Origin: a virus
Length of the DNA stretch: 43,075 bases
IMG/VR virus record: IMGVR_UViG_3300020162_000595
Location: 1-43,075 of that record
Reading direction: 5' to 3' (one strand)
Shown: positions 24,669-32,435 of the stretch, piece after piece
Layout of the letters: each line of letters opens with the position of its first letter
How positions within the stretch are numbered: position 1 is the first letter of the stretch
Made by a program: the position numbers and the translations under genes
Notes under the pieces: model-generated
The model's input: the letters and a program-made list of their open reading frames with translations, nothing else
Database searches by the model: none
What the model was told of the DNA's origin: nothing

Positions 24669-27104
24669 TTAACTGAAGAAGAAGTCAGATTCCAGCACAT
24701 CCATGATGTCAAGGCTACCCTTGCTGGGTGGCGCAGGGATGTACGGGTATGCCTTGTGGAGGTCGGCAGGTGGATCGCAAGCAAGGTACATGGCAACGAA
24801 CTGCTTACGGATGCAATCGTACAGCTTACCTGCATCGGCAGCGTGGGTGCCATAGTCATCGTGGATCATGGCGAGTGAGGTGATACCCTGCTTGGCAGCA
24901 TCGGCTGTGGTCAGGTGCAGGTGCGCAGCGTCAAGGCTGTGCACAAAGTTAGGAGCCAGCCCGCTAGCGTGTCGACCAATGTCGGGGATGTCGCTCTCGC
25001 TGTGCACCCTGATCTTGACCGGGCCATGCAACCATGTGTTTATGCGGTGAACCTCAGCCTCGAAGTAATCCTGACAGGCAGGGAAACCGGAGGGTGTAGT
25101 CCAGCCGATAAGCTCAGCGTTGCTTTCCTTCATGATGACACGTGCCGCCTTGCGCAGCCAGTCCATAGCCACACGCCCCTTAACCACAACGTCACCGATG
25201 GCGGGCCACACTGCCTTCATCAGGATGGTAGCTGCCTTGCGGTATTCCTTGGGGTCGAAGGTCGGGCCAAGGTTCTCGCGGAGGTAGTCGTCGATGATGT
25301 ACTCGGTGGCAGTACGCTCAGTCACGCCGTAGGGTGTGGTCATCACGCTGCGCTTGACAGCCTTGCGGCTAACTCCGTGGGCCAGCCACTGCTTACGGAG
25401 GCGGTCACCCTCCTCGTCCAACTCCATAGCCTCAAGCCGCTTGGTCGCTGCCTTGGCTACGTTGTTGTAGATGTCCTCCATGATGGCGTTGTTCGTGAGG
25501 TTGGTAGCCTTGCCGCCCACCTCGTCTCGGAACATTGCGCTCAGGTTCTGGAGTCCGTTGCAGCTACCGTCCATGCTGATAGGGAGGTGGCTAACGAATG
25601 ACTCGGGCTTGTTAGTAAAGTCCTCGTACTCAAAGCACCATGCCAAGAACTGCAATGGGTCACCTGCCTCAGTCCAACCCGTGTTGTTAACGGGGTCGGC
25701 AGCGAAGGACAAGATCATGTCATGGCGTTCCTTAACCCAGATCATGCGGTCTTGGAGGGTAGCCTTATCGAAGCCCCACTTATTAGCGCCTTGCACGTGG
25801 AACCACAGCACCGCGCTCTCGCTGTCCAGTGGCTTGCCCTCGGCAAACTGGATGAGCGCTTTGCTCAGGTCGGAACCCTGTGGATTCAGCCCGTATGTCA
25901 GAGGGTACAGACGGCCCCTAGAATCCGCGAAGTACACGAAGTAGATAGCTGGGTACTCCCGGAACATTTCGGCGGCTCTGGTGGCCGCATAGAAGCGTGC
26001 ATACCGGGTGCCCAGAATCTTGCGCTGGGTGTACCACTCGGACTTCTCATGCTTCCACCGTTTGAACTCAGCCAGCTTGTCCTCGGGCCACGTGTCGCGG
26101 GGCTGCTTAGTCCAATCTTCCTTGAGCCACGGGAGGTCGGCGGGTGGTGGGCTGTCGGTCAGGGATACGATCTCCTTGGTGGAGAACTCCTTGGCGATAG
26201 CGTACACCGTGTTGAGCAAGCGAACGTTGACTGCCCAAGCTGTGCGCTGCAAGGCGTTGACCGCATCGTAGACTGTTGGCATGTCTGCCTCACGCCCACG
26301 GTTACGTGCAGCCCTGCGTCCGTGGATCAGGGTGTAGTTGGAACGCCGGAGTTCCTTGGTGTGGTAGCCGCCCTGTACGCCGAAGCCCCAATCTAGTGGA
26401 GGCTCAACGCATGGGCCGTACACTGGCATGGTCACAGCCACGTAGGCTTTAACCTTGTCGATCTGCTCGATGACCTCGGGATGGATAGCGACCTCACGCT
26501 CCTCGCGCTTGTGGCCTACGCGCTTCTCTGGTGCCAGCGTGATGAGGCCAGCATCCTCAAGCAAGCCCATGATATAGAAGCCTACCTGCTCACGGGCACC
26601 GATGTTCCACTCAACGATCTTGATGCCGCGCTGCCGTGCTTGCATGGTGAACACGGTCAGGCGGTGGCGCTCATCCTTAGACAGGCGGCGACCGAGATCG
26701 CTAGACAGCGCATGGTAAAGCTCGGGTGCCTCATCGTGAATCTGGGCCAGCACCAACTCGCGGTGGATGGTGCGGCCAATGCCATAGGCTAGGGTGCGGT
26801 GTGTCTCTGGCTTGGCAGACAGTAGTACGCTCAGGGTGTAGCGGATACTCAGGAAGGAGGCAGCCTCAATGTCAACCGACTCCAGCAGGGACACGTGTGC
26901 TTGCCTACGGCCAGCCTTCTTAGCGTCCACCTCAGCCTTGATGACAGCAGCCAGCGGCAGCACGTAGTCTTGCATGAGGCTAGCGGCGTAAGGGTTCTGG
27001 TGGGCACGGCCCTGCTCCTCGGCCCTTGCCATCATCTTCTCAGCGCGGTCAACGCCGCCATGATACATTCGCTGTTCGCATTGATACTGGTTCATCAAGT
27101 CCAT
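24669..27104 (-). CDS. Single-subunit DNA-directed RNA polymerase (T7-like)
   Basis: An 811-residue polymerase (T7 gp1 883). All four T7 catalytic residues can be placed: Asp512 in LPISMDGSCNGLQ (T7 Asp537), Lys584 and Tyr592 in KRSVMTTPYG (T7 Lys631 and Tyr639, same spacing of eight), and Asp749 in AMIHDDYGTHAAD (T7 Asp812). YFVYFADSRGRLYPL and FNPQG-type LNPQGSDLSKALIQFA are further family blocks. The C-terminus ends DFFFS, resembling the hydrophobic end of T7 RNAP. CTTTAAGGA is the ribosome binding site. Its place next to the virion genes, after ligase, is the phiKMV-like arrangement and means that phage-driven transcription starts late. It should read the AGTACCTGTAGTAC family. Confidence 0.97.
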   Translation of the reverse strand: MDLMNQYQCEQRMYHGGVDRAEKMMARAEEQGRAHQNPYAASLMQDYVLPLAAVIKAEVDAKKAGRRQAHVSLLESVDIEAASFLSIRYTLSVLLSAKPETHRTLAYGIGRTIHRELVLAQIHDEAPELYHALSSDLGRRLSKDERHRLTVFTMQARQRGIKIVEWNIGAREQVGFYIMGLLEDAGLITLAPEKRVGHKREEREVAIHPEVIEQIDKVKAYVAVTMPVYGPCVEPPLDWGFGVQGGYHTKELRRSNYTLIHGRRAARNRGREADMPTVYDAVNALQRTAWAVNVRLLNTVYAIAKEFSTKEIVSLTDSPPPADLPWLKEDWTKQPRDTWPEDKLAEFKRWKHEKSEWYTQRKILGTRYARFYAATRAAEMFREYPAIYFVYFADSRGRLYPLTYGLNPQGSDLSKALIQFAEGKPLDSESAVLWFHVQGANKWGFDKATLQDRMIWVKERHDMILSFAADPVNNTGWTEAGDPLQFLAWCFEYEDFTNKPESFVSHLPISMDGSCNGLQNLSAMFRDEVGGKATNLTNNAIMEDIYNNVAKAATKRLEAMELDEEGDRLRKQWLAHGVSRKAVKRSVMTTPYGVTERTATEYIIDDYLRENLGPTFDPKEYRKAATILMKAVWPAIGDVVVKGRVAMDWLRKAARVIMKESNAELIGWTTPSGFPACQDYFEAEVHRINTWLHGPVKIRVHSESDIPDIGRHASGLAPNFVHSLDAAHLHLTTADAAKQGITSLAMIHDDYGTHAADAGKLYDCIRKQFVAMYLACDPPADLHKAYPYIPAPPSKGSLDIMDVLESDFFFS

Positions 27105-27112
27105 GTTGTTCC

Positions 27113-28051
27113 TTAAAGTATTACGTCTGTCCTGATCCCAAGGTAGCGTGGCTCACGGAACGCGCCGTTAACCGTCAGCCCCATCGCGCCTACCTCGATC
27201 ACCTTGCCGTGGATCAGGGTGGGGTCCGCGATGTAGCTGTCTACCTCAGCCTGTGTCAGCCCGGTGCTAACCTTCTGGTACACGCCGTTAAAGTGAAAGC
27301 CAAGGGCTAGGGTATGCTTGCCTGTCTTGTCGCCCCGTGCAGCATGAAGCTGCACAACCTTGACGGACTCACTGATGAGTGGCTTGGCCTTGATGAAGGC
27401 ACCATCCTTACCATCGCACACGTTGTATGCTGCGTTGCCGTTAGCCAGCACAGCCCCGTCGAAGTAGCTGTCGGTGCGGGCCTTGAGTACCTTGGCCTCA
27501 GCCGCAGCGTAGGCCAGCGCGTTGCTCAGGGTACCTACGAACTGTGTGCGCCGTGGGCGGTAGACATTGCTGTAGCTGCGGGGTATGAAGTTGCCAACCA
27601 GCGCAGCGATGCGGCGGCTGTAGATGGCGGGGTACTTGCGCCCATCGAACTGCCCTAGGATAGGCAGACCAAAATCGTCCATGTCGTAGGGCACCATGTC
27701 GAACGGGACAAAGCCAAGCTCGGGTTGCTTGCTGTGTCTGCGGAACATGCCGCTGATCTCGTTGAACTGTTTGCCTACTGTCCATGCCTCGCCGCAGATG
27801 GTAATAGTCTCAGCGTTCTTGATCTCTGGGTAGTGGTCGAGCAGGAAGGTAGCAATGTGATCCATGCTAAGCACACGCTCACCGGAACGGGAGAACGTAC
27901 CCCCATGCTTGCCGCTAGCGAAGCACACAATGGCATGGCACCCATCGTACTTGGGTGAGATTTCCCATACCTCGTTCTTCTCAAGCACAGCCCGTTGCTT
28001 GGCACTGATAGCTTCCACCTCGATAGCTTTGTGAACCAGATACTTAGCCAT
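27113..28051 (-). CDS. ATP-dependent DNA ligase
   Basis: A 312-residue ligase. Motif I is SPKYDGCHAIV with adenylated Lys34; motif III-like FSRSGERVLSMDHI follows, and the later DSYFDGAVLANGNAAYN and KDGAFIKAKP fit motifs IV-V of short phage ATP ligases. The C-terminal 80 residues form the OB-fold side (KHTLALGFHFNGVYQKV). AAAGGTGG gives the ribosome binding site. It seals nicks left by polymerase, exonuclease and recombination. It overlaps the end of a 51-codon gene by eight bases. Confidence 0.93.
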   Translation of the reverse strand: MAKYLVHKAIEVEAISAKQRAVLEKNEVWEISPKYDGCHAIVCFASGKHGGTFSRSGERVLSMDHIATFLLDHYPEIKNAETITICGEAWTVGKQFNEISGMFRRHSKQPELGFVPFDMVPYDMDDFGLPILGQFDGRKYPAIYSRRIAALVGNFIPRSYSNVYRPRRTQFVGTLSNALAYAAAEAKVLKARTDSYFDGAVLANGNAAYNVCDGKDGAFIKAKPLISESVKVVQLHAARGDKTGKHTLALGFHFNGVYQKVSTGLTQAEVDSYIADPTLIHGKVIEVGAMGLTVNGAFREPRYLGIRTDVIL

Positions 28052-28199
28052 TGTGTTCCACCTTTGATAATAGTTTAGCTACCACAGCGTCGTCATCTAT
28101 ACGGTTGGCAATGGTACGTGCCTTTTCTTCTGTGTCTGCTTCTACTGTAAGCTCGTAGTCGTCGCCGAAAGCGTCAGACATTAGGAAGGTGTACCGCAT
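28044..28199 (-). CDS. Small acidic hypothetical protein (51 residues)
   Basis: Not recognised. ATG at 28199 with GAGGAGAGG just upstream; the ATG overlaps the stop of the upstream gene by one base (TGATG) and its stop overlaps the ligase start by eight bases, so it is tightly coupled on both sides. It begins MRYTFLMSDAFGDDYELTVE and is rich in Asp and Glu with a C-terminal helix (DDDAVVAKLLSKVEHNG). The strand-then-helix layout with strongly acidic surface could suit a DNA-mimic or a small regulator, a weak guess. Confidence 0.75.
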   Translation of the reverse strand: MRYTFLMSDAFGDDYELTVEADTEEKARTIANRIDDDAVVAKLLSKVEHNG

Positions 28200-28468
28200 C
28201 AACCTCTCCTCAATGCGATGTACGTTTGATAGACAGCAGCCTCAATGATCTCGACTGCTTCCTTGAATGGTGTATCAGCCTTGAGCTTCTCGGCTAACTG
28301 CGCATACAAGTCAGCCTTGGCTTCGTCGTATGTGAATACCTCAGAGCGATTGAGTGTTGAGTAGATACGATCACTGATCTCCTCAACGTCAATGACTTCC
28401 TTATCCTTGGTGCCTGCGTAGATAGCGAGAGCTAAGACATACGCAATGCCTCGATTACTTTGTCCCAT
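28199..28468 (-). CDS. Hypothetical protein
   Basis: An 89-residue unknown protein with GAGG before the ATG. N-terminal RGIAYVLALAIYAG is hydrophobic but short, followed by acidic helices (VIDVEEISDRIYSTLN) and a C-terminal helix EAVEIIEAAVYQTY. No recognisable motif. It overlaps the preceding membrane protein gene by 14 bases and joins the next gene through TGATG. Base composition is more A/T-rich than the replication genes. Confidence 0.72.
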   Translation of the reverse strand: MGQSNRGIAYVLALAIYAGTKDKEVIDVEEISDRIYSTLNRSEVFTYDEAKADLYAQLAEKLKADTPFKEAVEIIEAAVYQTYIALRRG

Positions 28469-28685
28469 ATGTTAACCTCACAATGTATTTGTTGAACCAT
28501 CTACGTATCACATAGCTTCTAGCTAAGCTGACTACCGTAAATACTAAACCTATCTGGATGTTCTCACCCAGCGTAAAGGTTGCACCGTATGCTGGATAGA
28601 TAAGCAACTGAACTACCAAGTTGATTACATACCCAATCAATACGTTAACTGCTGCTTCGCTTAGCGAACTGAGTTTGCTTTGCAT
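28455..28685 (-). CDS. Small membrane protein, DUF7220-like
   Basis: A 76-residue protein with two predicted membrane helices, residues 14-31 (VLIGYVINLVVQLLIYPA) and 45-58 (GLVFTVVSLARSYV), and a basic C-terminal tail RRWFNKYIVR. The pattern SLSEAAVN..IGYVINLVVQ...YP...FT..S..RSYVIRRWFN is that of a widespread small phage membrane family (DUF7220, recalled from memory). Function unknown. GGAGGA gives an excellent ribosome binding site. It overlaps the upstream gene end by 25 bases. Confidence 0.8.
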   Translation of the reverse strand: MQSKLSSLSEAAVNVLIGYVINLVVQLLIYPAYGATFTLGENIQIGLVFTVVSLARSYVIRRWFNKYIVRLTYGTK

Positions 28686-29107
28686 GACTCCTCCGTATGA
28701 TGAGTAGGAGTTAGCTCAGCATGTAACTTGTACAGATGTTTCACTGTATCTTCTAACCCGGTGATTAGAGTAGCAAGGTCTGCCTTCGGTGGTCTGTCAT
28801 CTGTTAGCTTACCTACTACCTTTGCATCTAGTAGTATAGCTGCACATGCTATTACACTAGCTAGATGATGTACTCCAGTTGCTTGATCTGTATCCTCTCC
28901 ATTCCACCACTTCTTCAGGTGTCGTTCTAATGCTGCTTTATAGATGCTAGCTCTCACACCAGCTACTCTCCAGTTGTAGCTTCCGTACTTACTGGCTCCT
29001 TCAGCGAAGCTGGTGGCTGCATACAGGTGGAGTGTGTCCGGTACTAGGTCAAGTGGTAGCTTGCTTGATCCTACTGCATCCTTTGGGTTCGTTGGTTTCT
29101 GTTCCAT
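28661..29107 (-). CDS. dATP/dGTP diphosphohydrolase-like (DUF5664 family)
   Basis: A 148-residue protein. The N-terminal NPKDAVGSSKLPLDLVP, then FAEGASKYGSYNWR, and the centre LERHLKKWWNGEDTDQATGVHHLASVIACAAILLDA are the signatures of the phage family annotated as dATP/dGTP diphosphohydrolase N-terminal (DUF5664), an all-alpha MazG-type fold in which the Glu/Asp/His residues of the HLKKWWNGED...HHLAS part bind metal. It would trim selected dNTPs to dNMPs, tuning the pool. The C-terminal 30 residues are polar with TPTHHTEESC. Codon choice is more A/T-rich than in replication genes, which suggests recent gain. It begins a unit that follows a phage promoter and a structured leader. Confidence 0.82.
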   Translation of the reverse strand: MEQKPTNPKDAVGSSKLPLDLVPDTLHLYAATSFAEGASKYGSYNWRVAGVRASIYKAALERHLKKWWNGEDTDQATGVHHLASVIACAAILLDAKVVGKLTDDRPPKADLATLITGLEDTVKHLYKLHAELTPTHHTEESCKANSVR

Positions 29108-29220
29108 CTCTGCGATCCTTCGGTCGGTGCGGATAGATGCCGCGCAGCTTACAAGTGTAAGACTACGCTGACATTGACACGGCGGCTTGCTTACGCAGAG
29201 GTCACAGTGTCTACTCTATG

Positions 29221-29303
29221 CTCCAGACTGTTTGTGGTGGACAGTAACTTAATCTGTCCCAGACGGGGCACGTATGCACCCGAAAGGCGGTTTCAATCTG
29301 GAG
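29221..29303 (-). ncRNA. Predicted three-way-junction RNA leader
   Basis: On the minus strand an outer 10-bp stem (29303-29294 CTCCAGATTG with 29230-29221 CAGTCTGGAG, one wobble) encloses two hairpins: GGGTGC-ATAC-GTGCCC (29281-29266, two wobbles) and GGACAG...CTGTCC (29259-29254 with 29244-29239). It begins at the end of a phage promoter motif, so it would be the 5' end of the transcript. Between it and the next gene (29220-29108) are further short inverted repeats and no coding sequence. Role unknown. Confidence 0.45.
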
Positions 29304-29320
29304 TACTACAGGTACTAATT
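29303..29320 (-). promoter_or_regulatory. Putative phage RNA polymerase promoter before the dNTP hydrolase block
   Basis: Minus-strand AATTAGTACCTGTAGTAC (29320-29303), identical over all 18 bases to the capsid promoter at 21104. It overlaps the stop codon of the upstream exonuclease gene. Confidence 0.6.
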
Positions 29321-30104
29321 AGTTAGCCAGTAAGCTCTGCCGCTTCTTCTTACTGTTAAGGGTATAGCGTGAACGGGCGAAGCCCCCACACTCTGCGCAT
29401 TGGTAGCGAATGTACTGACCTGATTGAGTCAGTGCTGGTTTCTCAAGGGCATCAAGGTGTACGCTACCGCAACGAGGACAGCGCATTGCATCGTCATCAT
29501 AGTAAGCTGCCACGTTAGGGTGGCCTACCATGAATGGGCGCAGCTTAAGGTAGAGTTCCTCTGTCGCTGGCACGTCGATGCAGTTGTACTTCTTCATCAC
29601 CTTCCATGCTTTAGGGTTACCCTTCAAGCATTCAGTCCACAACTCCATACCGGGGAACTCGGAGTGTGCGTACTTAGGTGTGTCGGTTAGGTGCTTGCTC
29701 AACCACTCAAGCCTGTTGCTTGTGAACTTAGCTACATCCTTAGCGACCAGCATGGTGTCGATCACCTTGATGGGTGGCAGCGGGTCGAAGCCATACTCGA
29801 TGAGCCTAGCATTGATCTTCTTCAAGTCAAACGCCTTGCCGTTCTGCGCTATCACGATATCCACATTGCTGAGGTCAGCGTGTAGCTGGCAGAGCAAGCC
29901 CTCATCATCCCGAGGGTCAGCCTTGTCGCTGGTGTCGTAGTACCGAACCTGCTTCTTGCCCAACTCCTTGATGCAGTAGGACATGATCGACCATTCCTCA
30001 ACGATCTGGTTCAGCCCTATGTTAACCTTGAACAAGCCCCACACGTAGGCCACGATGGGGCTGGTCTCAATATCCAGCGTGACTATCTTGGGGCCGCGAC
30101 TCAT
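29319..30104 (-). CDS. DEDD-family 3'-5' exonuclease with C-terminal zinc ribbon
   Basis: A 261-residue protein of the RNase H-like/DnaQ superfamily. Exo I motif is TLDIETSP with Asp11 and Glu13; Exo II is VIAQNGKAFDLKKINARL; Exo III is KYNCIDVPATEELY. The C-terminal 60 residues carry a zinc ribbon CPRCGS...CAECGG. Such proteins are encoded beside endonuclease VII in phiKMV-like phages and presumably degrade or repair DNA during replication or recombination. Weak ribosome binding site (GAAAG), but the ATG overlaps the stop of a 47-codon gene as ATGA, so coupling is likely. Confidence 0.85.
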   Translation of the reverse strand: MSRGPKIVTLDIETSPIVAYVWGLFKVNIGLNQIVEEWSIMSYCIKELGKKQVRYYDTSDKADPRDDEGLLCQLHADLSNVDIVIAQNGKAFDLKKINARLIEYGFDPLPPIKVIDTMLVAKDVAKFTSNRLEWLSKHLTDTPKYAHSEFPGMELWTECLKGNPKAWKVMKKYNCIDVPATEELYLKLRPFMVGHPNVAAYYDDDAMRCPRCGSVHLDALEKPALTQSGQYIRYQCAECGGFARSRYTLNSKKKRQSLLAN

Positions 30105-30244
30105 TGGCAGCTTTCGCAGGTAGTGTCACCGCTTTGATCGCGGCTACACACTATGGGTTCGTCGCTGAACAGGTCAAGCTGCTGCCACTCGCTTGGCTGC
30201 ACGGGCTGCTCTTGCCCTTTTGTTTCTGAGTTCTCTGCGCTCAT
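30101..30244 (-). CDS. Small Cys-containing hypothetical protein (47 residues)
   Basis: A short gene nested across the end of the endonuclease VII gene in another frame. ATG at 30244 has ATAAGGA six bases upstream and the stop forms ATGA with the exonuclease start. The sequence is polar: MSAENSETKGQEQPVQPSE, then the conserved-looking WQLDLFSDEP, and a C-terminal CxxC (TTCESCQ) with another Cys at VCS. The phrase WQLDLF with a terminal CESCQ recurs in short proteins of other phages (from memory). Not recognised functionally. Confidence 0.68.
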   Translation of the reverse strand: MSAENSETKGQEQPVQPSEWQQLDLFSDEPIVCSRDQSGDTTCESCQ

Positions 30245-30566
30245 CATCGTCCTTATGTGTAGGGTGTAGGTACCCTGTATGGTTGGTGGTGTGGCGCTGA
30301 AGGTAGGCGGCTGTGCCTTGCAGGAAAGCAGAGAGGTTAACCACGCCGTAGCGTTTGTAGTTGTTCTCTATCTTACCGAGCAGGGCATTGCATCCGTTGT
30401 GCAGGGTAGCACGAACAGCGCCTGTGCTGTGGTTGTGGTCAAGCACTGGCTTGGTTAACGGCAACTGGCAGATGGCACAACGTCCACCCTGTGCTGCCGC
30501 TAACCTTTCCCGTACCGTCGCAACCTCACTGGCCTTCAGCCGATAGGGTGTTGATGGTGTCTGCAT
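30174..30566 (-). CDS. Endonuclease VII-like Holliday junction resolvase
   Basis: A 130-residue protein. The core GGRCAICQLPLTKPVLDHNHSTGAVRATLH followed by NGCNALLG and KIENN is the recombination endonuclease VII (T4 gp49) signature: four Cys bind zinc (CxxC ... here C-A-I-C) and the DHNH block forms the His-Me finger site. The C-terminal tail is basic (RNKRARAARAAKRVAAA). It resolves branched DNA before packaging. No clear ribosome binding site; the start overlaps the exonuclease gene end by 41 bases, suggesting coupled translation. Confidence 0.92.
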   Translation of the reverse strand: MQTPSTPYRLKASEVATVRERLAAAQGGRCAICQLPLTKPVLDHNHSTGAVRATLHNGCNALLGKIENNYKRYGVVNLSAFLQGTAAYLQRHTTNHTGYLHPTHKDDDERRELRNKRARAARAAKRVAAA

Positions 30567-31518
30567 TCTGTACTCGTTCGTTGATCTCAGCCCATGCTGT
30601 AGCTAGGCCATGACTGCCGTCATTGAAGATGGCGAGTGGCCCGCCCGGTGCCAAGCAGTCATCCCACTTGCCGGGATCGCGCCGCATCCATAACAGACAG
30701 GCTTGCTCCAGCATCTCGACCAGCCAGCGATCCCCATAGCATGTTCTGTACCAGTGTGATACCTCTTTTATGTATTGCCCTTTCGGGAATGCCCATCCAG
30801 ATAGCATCTTTTTCGCTGTTATCTCGCCGCAGGATTTAAGTGCGTCTGCGCTGTACACCCTGTAGCGCGGCAGGCCGGGGATATGGTCGGCTGTGTCGCC
30901 GTGCAACATCTGCAACCAGAACCACAAGGGGCCGTACTGCTTGTCGTTGAACACACTGTCTAGTACGGTGAGTGTACCATCTAGGTTGGTAGCCCACCCA
31001 ACGTAGTGCATACGGTTGCTCACCCAATCAAGGTGCCTGCCCGGAAGCATACGCATATCCTTGTCCTGTGTGTAGATGACCACATCATCTGGGCTACGGT
31101 AAGCGTAGTACCCGAACAAGTCGTCGGCCTCAGCTACGCTGGTGCCTTCGATTGTAAATGGTACGCTACCTGTCTCCATCAACTCGCGGAGGCCACGCCA
31201 GTTCTCAGGGCGGCGGGAGTTAACCCGCTGTCCTTGGTATGGCTTGACCCTTGCGATAGCATAGCGGTGACCCTTATGGCTACCGCTGTTAGTAAGAAGA
31301 ATGCGCACACTCTCCGCGCCGCTGGCTCGTTGCGCACCCTTGACCTTCTCGATCAAGCGGGCACGAGCCTCGCCTATGCTAGTCTCATCGTTGCCAGCAC
31401 AGTAGTAAGCCAAGCCATCCCCATCAACGAGGAGGACTCGGCGTTCTACTGGTACCGCATTGTTAGTCATAGGCGAGGCTGAGGCAGCGGCTGCAATAGC
31501 TGCTGCGTGGTCACTCAT
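30526..31518 (-). CDS. 5'-3' exonuclease (FEN/T7 gp6-like)
   Basis: A 330-residue nuclease of the PIN/FEN family. Acidic metal-binding motifs are visible: LLVDGDGLAYYCAG (about 29-42), AEADDLFGYYAY, VIYTQDKDMRMLPG, and GDTADHIPGLPR, which stands for the helix-hairpin-helix region. It would remove RNA primers and digest host DNA. An Ala-rich N-terminal leader of about 25 residues precedes the domain; the first ATG is chosen because it overlaps the preceding stop (ATGA) and a later Met has no ribosome binding site. Confidence 0.92.
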   Translation of the reverse strand: MSDHAAAIAAAASASPMTNNAVPVERRVLLVDGDGLAYYCAGNDETSIGEARARLIEKVKGAQRASGAESVRILLTNSGSHKGHRYAIARVKPYQGQRVNSRRPENWRGLRELMETGSVPFTIEGTSVAEADDLFGYYAYRSPDDVVIYTQDKDMRMLPGRHLDWVSNRMHYVGWATNLDGTLTVLDSVFNDKQYGPLWFWLQMLHGDTADHIPGLPRYRVYSADALKSCGEITAKKMLSGWAFPKGQYIKEVSHWYRTCYGDRWLVEMLEQACLLWMRRDPGKWDDCLAPGGPLAIFNDGSHGLATAWAEINERVQNADTINTLSAEGQ

Positions 31519-32426
31519 ACGATGTCACCGAGTGCATCAGAATGGGATGTCGTCGAACTGGCAGCAGCCCCGGCGTTGGTGGTAGGCACACCAGTCCGGT
31601 TGGTCGTCGGCAACCCATCTGGCTTTCCCGGCGCGTCATCCTCCTGCTCAGCAACAGTGGGGATGTCAATGCTCTGGCCGTTGGCCGCAAGCAGCACGTA
31701 GATCGGAGAGCCTTGGAAGTTGACCGCGCCCTTGATCTTGTCTTGGAACACGTTCTTGCTACGGGCAGGGGCAAGCACCTCACCCTTGTCGTTCTTTCGC
31801 TCGGGGTACTCGCCCTCGATGTAGATGCTAGCCCACTGTGCGAGGTCAGCATGTTGCCAGAGGAAGCAGCGGATCGCGCTGAGTGCTGGCGGCACAGCCA
31901 CATCAACCCAGCCTGTCTCGCTATCCTCGTCCTCCTTGCGGGGCGGGGCAACGGTGTAACCTGCTGGCCCCTTGAGGGTAGCAGTAATGCGATCCTTGCC
32001 TTGCTTGTCCGTCCACTTGTCATGGATGATCTCGCCCTTGAAGCCCTCGCCCAAGAGTTGCGCAATGTGCTGGGCGTCTTGGCGGTAGTTCATACGCTGG
32101 AACAGCTTGAAGAAGTGGGCCTTCTCGTTGAGGCTGTAGCTTTCCTCGACGGTGATGCGCTGAGGAATCTTAACACCGTCCTTGGTTTCGGCAGGTGGGT
32201 GGCGCTTGCCTACCAACTCGAACACAAGCTGCACCTTCTCCTTAACGGTGGGCTTGCCTTGGAAGGTACCCTTCTGCTTGCCGATCTCGACGTAGCCCAC
32301 GAAGCGCAAGAGCGCAGGGCCAGCAGCCGGGGGTTCGTAGTCACCACCACCACCCGCTTGGGCTTTGGTCTGGTCGGCACCAGCGGCAGCAGCCGCAGCA
32401 CCCAATGCTTTGAAGTCAATGGTCAT
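31515..32426 (-). CDS. Putative ssDNA-binding/replication accessory protein
   Basis: A 303-residue protein located right after DNA polymerase, where phiKMV-like phages have an SSB-like gene. The N-terminal 30 residues are Ala/Gly-rich and flexible; the centre has many strands (ALLRFVGYVEIGKQKG, KVQLVFELVG, RITVEESYSL) compatible with an OB-type fold; the C-terminal 50 residues are Ser/Thr/Ala/Asp-rich and disordered with a slightly acidic end (SDALGDIV). Family membership is recalled from position and composition, not from a diagnostic motif. AAAGAG precedes the ATG. Confidence 0.65.
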   Translation of the reverse strand: MTIDFKALGAAAAAAGADQTKAQAGGGGDYEPPAAGPALLRFVGYVEIGKQKGTFQGKPTVKEKVQLVFELVGKRHPPAETKDGVKIPQRITVEESYSLNEKAHFFKLFQRMNYRQDAQHIAQLLGEGFKGEIIHDKWTDKQGKDRITATLKGPAGYTVAPPRKEDEDSETGWVDVAVPPALSAIRCFLWQHADLAQWASIYIEGEYPERKNDKGEVLAPARSKNVFQDKIKGAVNFQGSPIYVLLAANGQSIDIPTVAEQEDDAPGKPDGLPTTNRTGVPTTNAGAAASSTTSHSDALGDIV

Positions 32427-32435
32427 AGTTCTCTT

